In this document: piece by piece, positions 25,501 to 36,778 of the stretch | Position numbering within the stretch: position 1 is the first letter of the stretch | Layout of the letters: the number at the start of each line of letters is the position of its first letter | Assembly (NCBI RefSeq): GCF_002865645.1 | Contig: NW_020194615.1 | Coordinates: 682,001-746,000 of the forward strand | DNA: 64,000 nt | Reading direction: 5' to 3' | From: Hyaloscypha bicolor E | Taxonomy: Eukaryota; Ascomycota; Leotiomycetes; Helotiales; Hyaloscyphaceae | Program-made: the position numbers and the translations under genes | The notes under the pieces: generated by a model | The model's database searches: none | Told to the model about the DNA's origin: nothing | The model's input: the letters and a program-made list of their open reading frames with translations, nothing else

Positions 25501-25670
25501 TATACATATAGATCGCAGAGTAGGGAGTTATATTGGATAGTAAAAGAGTTTATTAAACTAGCTAGAAAAGAGCTTGAGTAAAGTATAAAGCTTCAGGAAG
25601 TGAGTATACAGATCCTGACTAAGCAGAGTAATCGTACTAGCCCCAATTCAGTGATTCTTACTATAACATA
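25501..25670 (-). repeat. TE4 5' LTR (170 bp)
   Basis: Partner of 10881-11050. Starts TATACATATA here against TGCACGTATA in the other copy; followed by AGATAA, the duplicated target. Confidence 0.93.
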
Positions 25671-28520
25671 AGATAATAAATAGGCTTTATAAAATAAAGA
25701 TATATATAAAGCTAGATTTAAAAGATATTTACTATTAGTTATAAATACGGGAAGGTAATAAGTAAAAAATAATATTCCGAATATACTATAAATATTTCAA
25801 GTATTATATTATATTTTTTAAATTATCTAATACTCTAGTAATATTTCAGATATATATTAATTATATACTAGTAAGCCTTATAAATATTATTTATATAATT
25901 TATCTAAATAATAATTTAATTTATTTAGAGAACCTAAAATAATATATAATAATAGTCTAATATATATTTAAGTAATTATAATAATACTAGCTTTTTATAA
26001 ACTTAGTAAAATACAAGTTTAATATAAAAAAAATAAAGTTCCTGAAATTTATAATTAGTTTAGATAATATAAAAATAAAAGCTAGCCGGATTATAGCTAT
26101 TAGGAAATAGCCGGCCTTAAAGAATAATATCCGAGAAATTTAAGTATTCTTGAGTTTTATTAACTTTTACTAGAGGTTTATTTATAAATACTCTAGAGTA
26201 ATAAAAGAATTAACTAATTTATTAAAAACTAGTAAAAACCTATAATATTATTTTAGCTAAATAAATAAGGCAAATAAGGCTTTTAAGAAGCTATAAATTA
26301 TATTTATAATAGTACTAATTCTTTATTATTTTAACCTAGTCTCAAAAATCTATATAAAAACAAATATTTCAGGATTTATAATTATAGGTATAATTTCCTA
26401 GCTTTTTAGTAATAAAGTAAAAGCCAGGTAATACTTTATTACTTTCTATTTAAAGAAAATAACTATAATTAAAAATAGATATAAAATATATAATTTAGAA
26501 CTTTTGGCTATTATTCTAGTATTTTATATTTAGTAATATTATCTAATATATATCCGATATACTATTATTATTAAAATAGATTATAATAACTTAAAATATT
26601 TTATAACTAAAAAAAAACTAAATAATTAATAAATAAAATAAGTAAAAAAGCTAGCTATCTTTAATTTTATCTTAGAATACTAGCTAGAATATAATAATTT
26701 TACTAATAGGCTATTAAGAAGGCCAGACTTTATAATAGATATAAATAAAAATACTTTATTATTTATATTTTATAATAAGCTATAAAATATAAAATAGAGA
26801 GTTCTATAAGTAATAATAATAAGATACTATATTATTTCTATAATACTATAATTTAAAGCCCAGAAAAAAACAAGTAAATATTTCTTAATTAGTAAAATAC
26901 TAAAGAATTCCGAAAAGAAAATCTATTTTAGTAATAAAATAATACCGGAAATACTATTACTTGAGCCTATTACTAGTATAGCTAGTTATAAATAATATAT
27001 ATTACGGATTCTAGTTATATAAATAACTAGGTCCGAAATAATATATAAGAAAAATAGAAAGATATTATTTAAATTACTATTATAGTACTAAAGGCTTAAT
27101 TTATTAATATAATACTAGTAATATAAATAGTTCTTAAAAAGAATTTCTACTAAAGCTATTAAGACTTGAGAATTTAATATATCTAAATTATTAAGATATT
27201 AGAATATTATTTATATACTAAATAAGTCGGCTTTTAAAGAAAAATTACTATAAGCTAACTATAATAATCCTATAAATAGGTATTTTAGTACTAGTAAGAT
27301 ATTAGAGATTCTTTAGAAAAAGTACTTTTAATAAAATATAAAAAAGAATATAAAAGACTATATTAGAACTTGCTTTATATACTAATAAACTAAAGTAAAG
27401 AAATATTTACTATATAATATACTTAGTTCATTTCCTTTCCTCTCTAAGTTATAGCAAGAAATTATTATAAACTTTATTATAGAACTACTTTTTTCTAAGT
27501 TTTATAATAAGGTATATAATTCTATACTTATTATTATTAATAAATATATAAAAATAATATAATATATTTTAATTACTAAAGAAATTTCGGCCTCTGAATT
27601 AATAGAGCTATTTATATATTATATTATTAAAAACTTTAGTATATCTATAAATATAATCTCTAATAAAGAATCTGTTCTTATAAATAAGTTTTAGTTAAAT
27701 CTATATTTTTATTTAAAGATTTAATAATAGCTAAGTATAGTATTTTACCCGCAAACTAATAAATAAACAGAGAATCTAAACTAAACTCTAAAATAGTACT
27801 TGAGATATTATACTAGCTACTAGTAAGATAACTAGATAATAAAGCTTATTCTTATAAAATTCATATATTTAATAATAGAAATTTCTTTATTCTATATATT
27901 ATATAAATTCTATTCTAGTATTAAACTATATATTAAAAATAATATTCTAGAAAAAAAAGTACTAGTAATATAAGAAAGAATATAGAAGATTTAAATAAAA
28001 TAAGAAGTACTAGAGAAGTAATAGTAAGAAATAGTAAATATATAAAAAAAGTACTATAATAAGAAATATATTAATAAGAAGTTTAATATATATAATAAAG
28101 TTATACTTTATATAAAGAATATTTAATAGCTATAACCTAGTATAAAGCTAGTAAATAGATATCTTAGTTTTTTTAAAGTTCTAGAAATTATAGAAATATA
28201 TAAATAGATATATTATTTGAAATTATTATTATTATATTAGATCTATAATATTTTTTATATTTCTTTCTTAAAACTATAATACCTGCAAGCTAGTACTATA
28301 ATAGAACCAGAACTAGTTAAGATTAAAAATAAAGAAGAATTCGAGATAGAATTCATTATAGCCTATAAAAAGAATAAAAACGAAAAAAAGTATCTCATTT
28401 ATTAAAAGAGCTACTTACTAGTAAATAATATATAGAAATTACTAAATAATCTAGAGAATATAGCTTAATAATTATAAGAATACTTGAAAAAGAATAATAT
28501 TATAATACTATTAGTTAAAT
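25671..28520 (+). pseudogene. TE3 pol relic, 3' part: reverse transcriptase palm, RNase H, integrase, chromodomain
   Basis: The RT active site near 25895-25930 reads YLNNNLIYLE for YLDDILIY. RNase H runs about 26250-26620. The integrase zinc region is near 27260-27420, reading NRYFSTSKILEIL where G-H-F-G begins, so His is Tyr. The core near 27430-27800 has YNSILIIINKYIKII, with the first catalytic Asp as Asn, and FYPQTNKQTENLNQTLKQY, the strongly conserved Gypsy word with Asn for Asp and Gly. A chromodomain closes pol near 28300-28510 (KEEFEIEFIIAYKK ... NNLENIA). This makes the family a chromovirus, which targets heterochromatin through the chromodomain. Confidence 0.88.
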
Positions 28521-28699
28521 AGAAATATAAAAAATAAATACTTTTATTAGAAAACTATTAAAAACTATATATTTATTCTTAGAAAAGCTATATAAAAATT
28601 ATTAAGAACTCTAAAAACTCTAATTTTTATATTCTATAAATACCTTATTCTTATAACTATTCTTTACTATTCTTATTATTATTATTATTAGAATTCTTT

Positions 28700-29900
28700 C
28701 GAGAAATAGGTAATAAATTAGCTTATAAAGCTATTAGCTATTAGTAAGAAACAAGGAAGAAGTAAGCTTATTTAATACCGAAAAATATTAATTATATTAT
28801 TAAGAATACTTTATACTTATACTAAGCTAGTAAGAATTACTTAACTAATTTCTTAAATTATTAGAGGAATTTATTAGCCTTAAATAATAGCTTTAATATA
28901 AGAAATATATATAGTTTAATATAGAAAAAGAATAGTAATAGTTTTTTCTTTTTCGAGTAAAAGTTAGAGAAAATACTTATATATATTAATAGCTTAAAAA
29001 AAGCAATTTAATTATATTATATATATTTAAGAAATCTTAAATAATATTAGAATAGGAAATAAAAGCAGGAATTTATAACTTATAGAATTATATTTCTTAT
29101 TCTTAGAATAATAGTAATTATATATCAAGTAATTATTACTCTTAATATAAGTAAGGTTAGGAAACTTAGTAATATTCTTAAAATATTAAAGATAATAAAG
29201 GCAAATTAAGAATATAAGAATATTAGCCAAATAGGTAATAATAGGCTAATAAATACTAAGAGAAGTATTTATCTTAATAAATAAAGAAGTAAAAGAGGAA
29301 ATTAGAAAAGAACTTAAATAAAGCTTAAATAAAGCTTAAATAAAGCTTAAATATAGCTTAAATAAAGCTTAAAAAAGCTTAAAAAAGGCTTAAAGAAAGA
29401 AAGTAAGAAATAAGGAAAAGCTAGGTATAGTATTATAATTAAAGAAAGAAAAGATTAGTTAATAGGAAAAAAGAGGCCTTTTTATAATACTTTTTTCCTA
29501 AATAGTAATTACGAATTCGGAACTAATTCTATACTAGAAATATTCAGAAAATTCCAAAAAAGAAATTTATAAATAAACTAGAAAATCGAATTAACTTTTC
29601 TAAGCTCTTAAGCCTATAAAGTAATAATTTATTTATAAATAGAGGCTAAATTAGGATTTATAAACTAATTAGAAGACCGGAAGAGCTTTATATCTAATAG
29701 TATATACTATACCCGTATTATTTTTATAAAAGGAAATTACTAGAGATAATTTACGAAGTAATTAAATAGAATTAGTAAACTATATCCTTAATTTTATTAT
29801 CTAGTATAATAATAAGGCAATTATAAGAAGTCTTTAGGGAAAACTAGTAGCCAGGAAAGTTTTAGGAAATTATTTATAAAGCTATTTATAGTTTTCTTAG
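28700..29900 (+). pseudogene. TE3 extra ORF between chromodomain and 3' LTR
   Basis: After the chromodomain a further 1.4 kb precede the 3' LTR. A plus-strand reading is most open at about 29190-29900. It begins with Glu/Lys-rich, coiled-coil-like sequence that includes the 11-bp tandem repeats, then YEFGTNSILEIFRKFQKRN and a longer hydrophobic and aromatic part with KLYPQFYYL. Stops are again TAA/TAG. TE9 has the same stretch at 51120-52350 on the minus strand, so it belongs to the family and is not a one-off insertion. I do not recognise the product; no transmembrane or protease motif is seen, so an env-type gene is not supported. Confidence 0.5.
29311..29396 (+). repeat. 11-bp tandem repeats in the TE3 extra ORF
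   Basis: About seven units of CTTAAATAAAG or close variants run head to tail. The same place in TE9 (51580-51645, opposite strand) has units of the form TTCTTTAAGCC with more C retained. Three units make 33 bases, so the repeat can keep an 11-residue protein period. Confidence 0.85.
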
Positions 29901-29935
29901 GCCTCTTAGAAATAAGAGCCTAGAAAGAAAATTAA

Positions 29936-30271
29936 TATAATAGATATATATAATAGTATATAGATAAGTATTAGATATTATAAATCTAGTTTCCTATTTT
30001 AGGTAAAGCTTATAATCGGAATTATATAAGTAATTGGAATTATATGAATTATATGAAATATATGAAATCGTGTTTCCTAGTTAAGCAAAGTACTTTATAG
30101 GCTTAGCTAAATACTAGGAAATATATAGAGAGATATTTCTAGTTTTAGAAAGAAGTATTAATTAGTTTTTTATTAGAATTAATTCTTGGAATTAGTTATA
30201 TTTATAAGTATTACTTTATAGCTTACTTACTTTAATTATTTATATATTATTCTACTATTATATATCTTATA
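29936..30271 (+). repeat. TE3 3' LTR
   Basis: Partner of 8224-8550. Preceded by a purine-rich run (AGAAAGAAAA at about 29922-29931) that fits a polypurine tract. Confidence 0.88.
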
Positions 30272-30693
30272 AATAAATATTTCTTAATTAGTAAAATATT
30301 AAGGAATTCCGAAAAGAAAATCTATTTTAGTAATAAAATAATATTAGAAATACTATTATTTGAATTTATTACTAGTATAATTAGTTATAAATAGTATATA
30401 TTATAGATTCTAGCTATATAAATAACTAGGTCCGAAATAGTATATAAGGAAAATAGAAAAATATTACTTGAATTATTATTATAATATTAAAAGCTTAATT
30501 TATTAATATAATACTAGTAATATAAATAGTTCTTAAAAGAAACTTTTATTAGAATTATTAAAACTTAGAAACTTAATATATCTGGGTTATTAAAATATTA
30601 GAATATTATTTATATACTAAATAAGGCGGCTTTTAAAGAAAAATTATTATAAGCTAATTATAATAATTCTATAAATAGGTATTTTAATACTAG
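30272..30693 (+). mobile_element. TE1 piece 3: chromovirus RNase H/integrase spacer
   Basis: Continues TE1 after TE3 and aligns with TE3 at 26874-27296. The match stops abruptly at 30693, just inside the integrase zinc-binding region, at the word TACTAG; TE3 continues with TAAGATATTAG while this copy changes to AAAAGAAAG. I do not find the rest of TE1 in the window, so either another large insertion starts here or TE1 was cut by a rearrangement. Confidence 0.85.
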
Positions 30694-32649
30694 AAAAGAA
30701 AGTAGTTATAGAATACTATAAATAAAATAGTATTTGGGAAATTAAGAAAGTTACTAGTATTATTATATATATTCTAGAATTACTAAAATTAGAAAAAGTA
30801 AAATATATTTCTTTTATAAAAGACTAAGAAGAAGTATCTAATAATAGAAGCTCTTTTTAATCTAAAATAGAGCTTATTATCTTTAATTCTTTATATATCT
30901 TTTATTTTTTCCTTCTAATTATTATTTATAATTTTTAAAAAATATTATTATTAAATTACTATTCTGGAAATCAAATAAGCTTTACTATTATTTATTTCTT
31001 AGTATTATCTAATTGTTATTACTAGATAGTATTCTTAATATAAGATTCTATTATTAGATCTTAGAAATCAAATATAAAGTATTTCTTTTAATATAAAAAT
31101 AAATAAAAGATTAAGAGATTATTTTATAAACTCTTAATTTCGAATTATAATACTTTCTAGAAAGTTCTTATAATATAAATAATAATTATATATAAAGAAA
31201 AAAAGAAAAAAGGCCTTTTATATATATTTTACTAAACTAGAAATCTTTTAAAAGCTCTATTTGCCTTTTTAACTAGCTATTCTTATAGCTTATACTAGTC
31301 TAAAGCTAAATTATAATACTTATAAATCTCGACTTTAATTTAAATTACTATTATAAATTTACTTATAATATCTAAATAAACTTCTTAAATAGAGGTTATA
31401 TATAAATAAAATAGCTAATTAGAAGTTCTATAAAAGAAAAGAGAAATATTAGTAAATCTAATAATTATTTCCGAAAGTATTTATTAATATATAATTCTAG
31501 AAATCTTTTAAATATTAGATAAACTAGATCTGCTTATTTAAAGTCTATTTTATATTAGAAAACTCACTTCTTCTTTAATATAATTATAGCTATTTTGAAA
31601 ACTTATATTAAGACTTAATTAATATATTATATATTTCTACTTTTATATAAAAAGAACTTTTTTTATATAGAACTCATTCCCTAATTAAGATATTATTTTA
31701 TTACTAGAAATTAATTACTTCTTTAAAAAGCTAATATAATTTACTAATTCTTACTATTAATCTATTTCTTATTATTAAATATTATCTAAATAATTAAGAA
31801 GATATTTTTAATACTATATTTTTAATACTAATTTAGAATATCTAATCTTTTTATATTTTATATTAACTTCTATATTAATTGTTTCAAACTTAATAATAGT
31901 ATTATAAATTCTATTTATATTATTTTATAATTCTTTTTCTATATATTTTAATATTTTTAATATTACTTTTATAAATATAGATATTATTTTAAAGTTCTAA
32001 TTAACTAAATAGTTTTATATTATATAAAGTCAATTTTAATAAAGACTAAATAAATATAATTAGTTTTCGAAAGAAATATAAATTAGTTTTAGAAAAAGCA
32101 ATATTTTATTCTAAATTATTTCTTAATTCTATTATTCTAACTTCTTTTCTATTAATACTTATTTTATATTTTCCTAATATCCTTAGTATATTTATATATC
32201 TTATTTTTTATATATTTCCTATATTATTTCTTTTCTTTTATATTATTTTTTAAGTTAATAGAAATATTTCTAAATAAATAGAAAATCGGGATATATTTAT
32301 ATTATAAAAATTTTATTATTTTCTTTTATATTTTTATTATATTACTTTTTTATTTTTCTATTATTATTATTTTATTTAATTTAATTTACTTTAATTATTT
32401 TCTAGATTATATTTCCTTAGATATATATATTTATATTTTTTTCTATAATAGAAGCCTTATTCTATATTTTATTTTCTATAATTATTTATAATTTATAATT
32501 ATATTATTTTAAATATATCTAATTATTATATCTATTTTTCCTATTATATATATTACTATTTTAGCTTTATTTTCTTACTAGAAAGAAAGAAAAAACTCGA
32601 ATATATGTAATATTTTTATATAATTTAAGTCTATTATAATTTATTCTTT
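30694..32649. other. Unidentified AT-rich sequence
   Basis: No LTR, inverted end or recognisable domain is seen. A minus-strand stretch at about 31190-31700 reads for some 100 codons with few stops (for example DLVYLIFKRFLELYINKYF), but I cannot assign it. Composition and TpA richness suggest strong RIP, which implies that the sequence was once repeated. Confidence 0.5.
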
Positions 32650-34775
32650 ATTTTAGAAAGTATTTAAAAGAAATTCTTATAATCTCGAAAACCTTTAATT
32701 CTATAATCTATAACTATTATACTAATAATTTCTTTATAATTTCTTTAAAAATAATAAAATAGCTAAAGAGTAGATTTCTTAAACTAGTAAAGTATAATAG
32801 CTAGTTCTTATAAGCTATAGTATTATTAAAAGCCTATAGATTAATAATATTAAAGTTTAAAGTATTAAAGAAGCTTAGGTAGTTATAGAAAGCCTATTAA
32901 TACTAGAAAAAATAACTATAATTACCGAATTTAATATAAATATCCTAGATAAGCTAAGTAATATATATAATAAGCTCTTAAAATAGAAAACCTTTATTAG
33001 AAACAGAACTAGACTAGAATTAACTAAAGAGGAACTAAAAGATTACTAAGCTAATAATAAGAAATTCGAGAATATTATTAAAAGCATTTTTAAAAGTAAA
33101 TAAAAAAAGCTTAATAAGATTAAAACTATAGTAAATAGTCTAGAAACTAAAAATTAGAATAGAATTATATTATATAATAAAGCCTTTAACTAATATATTA
33201 ATAATATCTATAATAATCTTAGTAAAAACATTTATAAAAAGTTATATTTTCTCTTTAAAATAAAGGCTTTAATATATTAAGCTATTTAATTAATTAATAA
33301 AATTATTTTAGAATATATTAAAAATAAGAAATATTAGAATACTAGTATATTTACTAAATTAGATATTACTAAGGTATTTAAATATACTAAAGTTATTTCG
33401 GAATCTAGAGAATTAGTTTTTAAGCTACTATTAGCTAATAATCTTAAAGCTAGATAATATATTTTTAATACTTCCGGAATTCTAATTAAAGAAGTTTATA
33501 ATAATAAGCCTTTTCCTATTTTCTAAAATAAGCCTAAAAAATAGGCTTCTATTATAATTTCACCTTTAATTTAATTAGATTTAGCTAATAAAAATAGAGC
33601 TAATTTAATATAGCCTAGTAATAAATCTACTAATAAGGCTAGTAGAACTAGTATAATTAGATAAAAAGAACCTAATAAGAAAAAAGAATAAGCTAAGCCT
33701 AAGACTTCTAATAAATAATAAAAATCTAAATATTAGTTTAAGTATAAGGCTAGTAAAAAAAAGAAAACAAAAAAGAAAATAAGAAGAAATTCTTTATTTT
33801 AAAAAGAAAAATACTATCTAGAAAAACTTTTATATTTATATCTAGAACTAAGAAATAGAAGACTAAAGATATTAAATCTAAATAACTTAAAGATATCTAA
33901 TATACTTATAAAATACTAGCTAAATAGAAGTTAATACTTACTTAATAAAATAAGTATATTTTTAAAGAGATATATAATAATATTTTGAAATCTATTTATA
34001 AATAAAAATACTATAGAATTACTAATAAATTCCTTAAAACTTCTTATATAATATATATTTAATAGCTTACTAATATTTTTTCTATTAATATAGGAGATAT
34101 TAATAATATTAAGAACTCTTTAAAGCTAGTTACTAAGATCTATAAAGTTATTAAAAACAAGAAATATATTTCTATTATTTAAATAAATAAGAAAATATAG
34201 GATTTCTTTTATAAAAACTAGGAAATTAAAAAGTATAAATATAAGTATTATATTTCTAATTAATTCCGCCCAAATCTATAGCTCTAATTTAATATTATAG
34301 TTCCTATTCCTAAATCTAATATTACTAATCTAAATATAAATAGCTATATTTATAAGAAGAATTATCTAAAATAGATTAAGAAGCTTAGTATTTAAAAGCT
34401 TTTAATAAAAGAAATAGAAATACTATAGTTCTATTTCTAAAAAAATAATATATTAAAATATAAAGATCTAGGTAATAATTACTTTATCTTAGTTTCTTAA
34501 CTCTTAATAGTAGATCTATTAATATAGCTCGGATTTTATAAAGTATTAAATAAGTATTCTATTTATCTAGTTATTTATTCTTAGCTAGCCTAATACTATA
34601 TTTCTGGAAATATTAATTATAATTAATATAAAAGCAATATTAAAGATCTAGTTATTATTAAAGCTTTAAATAGCAAATTCTACCTTAATAAAAAGTATTA
34701 GAATATTAGCTATATTTTTCTTATAAACTATAAAAAAAACTACTATTTTTAGTAAAAGGTTCTTTAAAGATATTA

Positions 34776-34867
34776 CTCGTTTGGCCGGACTCACCTGGTT
34801 CTTGCTTAGTATACTTACTAGATAAAAGAGGGCAATATATAAAAACTAGTAATATACAAATTTTTCC
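34776..34867 (+). repeat. TE6 left terminal inverted repeat
   Basis: Pairs with the reverse complement of 36687-36778 over about 92 bases, transitions aside. Confidence 0.9.
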
Positions 34868-34902
34868 CTGCCCTCCTACTATTAATTTTTTAATTTACTA
34901 AA

Positions 34903-36575
34903 ATACTACCTAAAGCAGAAGCTATTAAAGAGCGAATTACTAAGGCCTCTAAGGCTATAGATCGAGATTCTAGGCTCAAAGAAATAAAGGCTATAGCCCA
35001 TTTTAGGGCCCCGTATAATTAATTAATAGCCCGGTAAAGGAATTATCCTATAAGTAATTCTCGGAGTAAATATAACAAAAAACTCTTAGTACTATAAGAT
35101 AAGTCTTTAAGAGATTATTTCTTAATACTCTATATCTCCGGGCAAAGTTCTAATCTAAAAGCAATTTAAACAGATGCCTCTAGGCTAGTTTATTATAATA
35201 CTAGTAATATTAATTCCTCTATATCTCGCAGATAGATAAAAGCCTGAATTACCCGTAATTAGGAATTCCTAAAGCAAATTTGAGAGAAACCAATATTTAT
35301 AAAATATCTAAATATATATATTATAGAGGATATTAAGAAGTATTTTACTAATTTTAATAAATATAGGAGAAAATAAAGTATTTATATAGAGGATATATCT
35401 AATTTTAATAAAAGTGGCTTCTAAATTAGAATAGTAACGAGAGATATTATATATATATTACTAGATTATAAAGTAGTATATAATACTAATTCAGATAATT
35501 AAGAATTAATTATAATTATAGCTATAATTAATTATAATAGAAAAAAGGTTCCTATATATATTATTTTCAAGAAAGTATATTATCTTTATAAATATTTTCT
35601 ATAAATACTTAATAGTAATATTAAATTTATATACTCTTCTACTAGTTTTATAAATAATTACCTGGATTTATAATATCTCAAGTACTTTATTAAATACTAT
35701 TCTCTTTTATAAACGAATACTTATAGGATCTTGATTTTCGATAGATATAGTTCTTATTTATCTAATGAATTTTTATATCTTTACTAGAAGAATTATATTT
35801 AACTATTTAGATTATTTATATATATAAGTTACTTTCTTTACTTACTTAATATTATTATCTTCTAATATTTAAAATATTAGTTTTAAAAGAAGCTTTATCG
35901 AGAGATTTTTAATAGTATAGAGAAGTTTAATAAGATAAACCTTTTGCAATTTTCTAGAGGTTTTAGAATAAGGTTTTTAAAAGCTAGTATATTATAATTT
36001 CTTTCTTTAAGAAAACTGGATTAATATTTCTTAATCTATTTAGAGTTCTATAGAAAATAAAGAAGTATAAAGAGCTTTTAAAATATCCGCAAACTCTAAC
36101 TCCTCTTCTATAGTACTCTTTACTAATTTTATCTTCTTCTTCTAGTTTTACTATCTTATTACCCCGCACTTCTATTTATAAAAACTAGGCAGATTAGCCT
36201 ATACTATTAATATTATATATGCGAAAACGAGGTTTTAATTATATTAAAAATTATATAATATAATTAATAAATAATATACCTATTACTTCTTCGGTTTTAT
36301 ATATATAAGAGAAGATAAAAGCAGTATTAGAGAGGTTAATTTTAGCTAGTACTCTTGCTAGATAAAGGGTATTAGATCTGGGCCTTGCAGAAAAGAAGTA
36401 TTTAGCTAGGAAAGAAGAAACTAGTAAGATTATTCAGAAATATAGAGAGATTACTATAGAGTAAGAAAGAAAGAATATTAAAGCAAATAATAAGAATAAA
36501 GCTCGGGTAGTTAATATAATATATATTAGGCTAAATAAGCTTTAGAGAAATAAGTATAAAAATAATATAAAGATT
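34903..36575 (+). pseudogene. TE6 Pogo-family transposase relic
   Basis: The original start is probably at 34903, now ATA (RIP of ATG), followed by LPKAEAIKERI. An N-terminal helix-turn-helix region (psq type) reads RITKASKAIDRDSR and RNYPI. The CENP-B-like second DNA-binding part follows. The DDE_1 catalytic region begins about 35340 and includes NFNKSGF for the expected N-F-D-E-T-G-F, IINYNRKKVPIYIIFKK, and RILIFDRYSSYLSNEFL for the second catalytic Asp, which is kept. The C-terminal part runs to about 36575. A 61-codon minus-strand frame at 35984-36169 is an accident. About 550 residues are expected, and the span fits. It is inactive because of many stops and the loss of the first Asp. Confidence 0.85.
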
Positions 36576-36686
36576 TAAAGCTAATTACTAGAATATAATT
36601 AATTAGAAAATAAAGGCTACTAATTATAATTTATAGGAAAAATGGGAGTTATAATAGGCTAAAACTCTATAGTTCTATATATATAA

Positions 36687-36778
36687 GAAAAAATTTATAT
36701 ATTACTGGTTTTTATATATTGCCTTCTCTTATCTAATAAGTATACTAAGTAAGAACTAGGTAAGTCCGGCTAAATAAG
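36687..36778 (-). repeat. TE6 right terminal inverted repeat
   Basis: Inverted partner of 34776-34867; followed by TA at 36779-36780. Confidence 0.9.

Larger units (their letters stand above)
10881..25670 (-). mobile_element. TE4: Ty1/Copia LTR retrotransposon nested in TE3
   Basis: Bounded by 170-bp LTRs at 10881-11050 and 25501-25670. AGATAA flanks it at 10875-10880 and 25671-25676; excision with one copy restores the TE3 reverse transcriptase as seen in TE1 (570-610). The left LTR starts TG and ends CA. Coding runs on the minus strand, so the 5' LTR is the right one. Internally it is split by TE5. Without TE5 it is about 7 kb. A polypurine tract adjoins the 3' LTR and a putative primer-binding site adjoins the 5' LTR. 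An ORF relic on the opposite strand lies between RNase H and the 3' LTR. Confidence 0.92.
8224..30271 (+). mobile_element. TE3: Gypsy chromovirus, nested in TE1 and itself split by TE4 and a SINE-like insert
   Basis: LTRs at 8224-8550 and 29936-30271 bound the element. Joining the TE1 sequence across it gives the uninterrupted order seen in TE3 itself at 26860-26900. Removing TE4 (10881-25676 with one duplication) and the 177-bp insert leaves about 7.1 kb, close to the 7.0 kb of TE9, a third copy of the same family on the other strand. Coding order is gag with zinc knuckle, protease, reverse transcriptase, RNase H, integrase, chromodomain, then an extra ORF. The flanks at the two ends (AAGAA, AATAA) differ at one base that RIP would not change, so a target duplication is not proven and the exact ends may be off by a base or two. 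Confidence 0.9.
34776..36778 (+). mobile_element. TE6: Fot1/Pogo-like DNA transposon (2.0 kb)
   Basis: Terminal inverted repeats of about 92 bp lie at 34776-34867 and 36687-36778. Both begin CT[C/T][G/A]TTT[G/A]GCCGGACT and differ only by transitions. The element is flanked by TA on both sides (34774-34775 and 36779-36780), the duplication expected for the Tc1/mariner/Pogo superfamily. It encodes a DDE_1 transposase on the plus strand. It sits inside the large unidentified gene relic. The left inverted repeat keeps more C and G than the right. Confidence 0.92.

Noticed and set aside
8224..30271. A target duplication for TE3
   Set aside because: The flanks AAGAA and AATAA differ at a base that RIP does not change, so I do not claim a duplication.
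31190..31700. Minus-strand stretch of about 100 codons with few stops
   Set aside because: Openness alone is weak evidence in sequence of this composition, and no motif supports a gene; noted in the region entry only.
35984..36169. 61-codon minus-strand ORF
   Set aside because: Opposite to the Pogo transposase frame in TE6.
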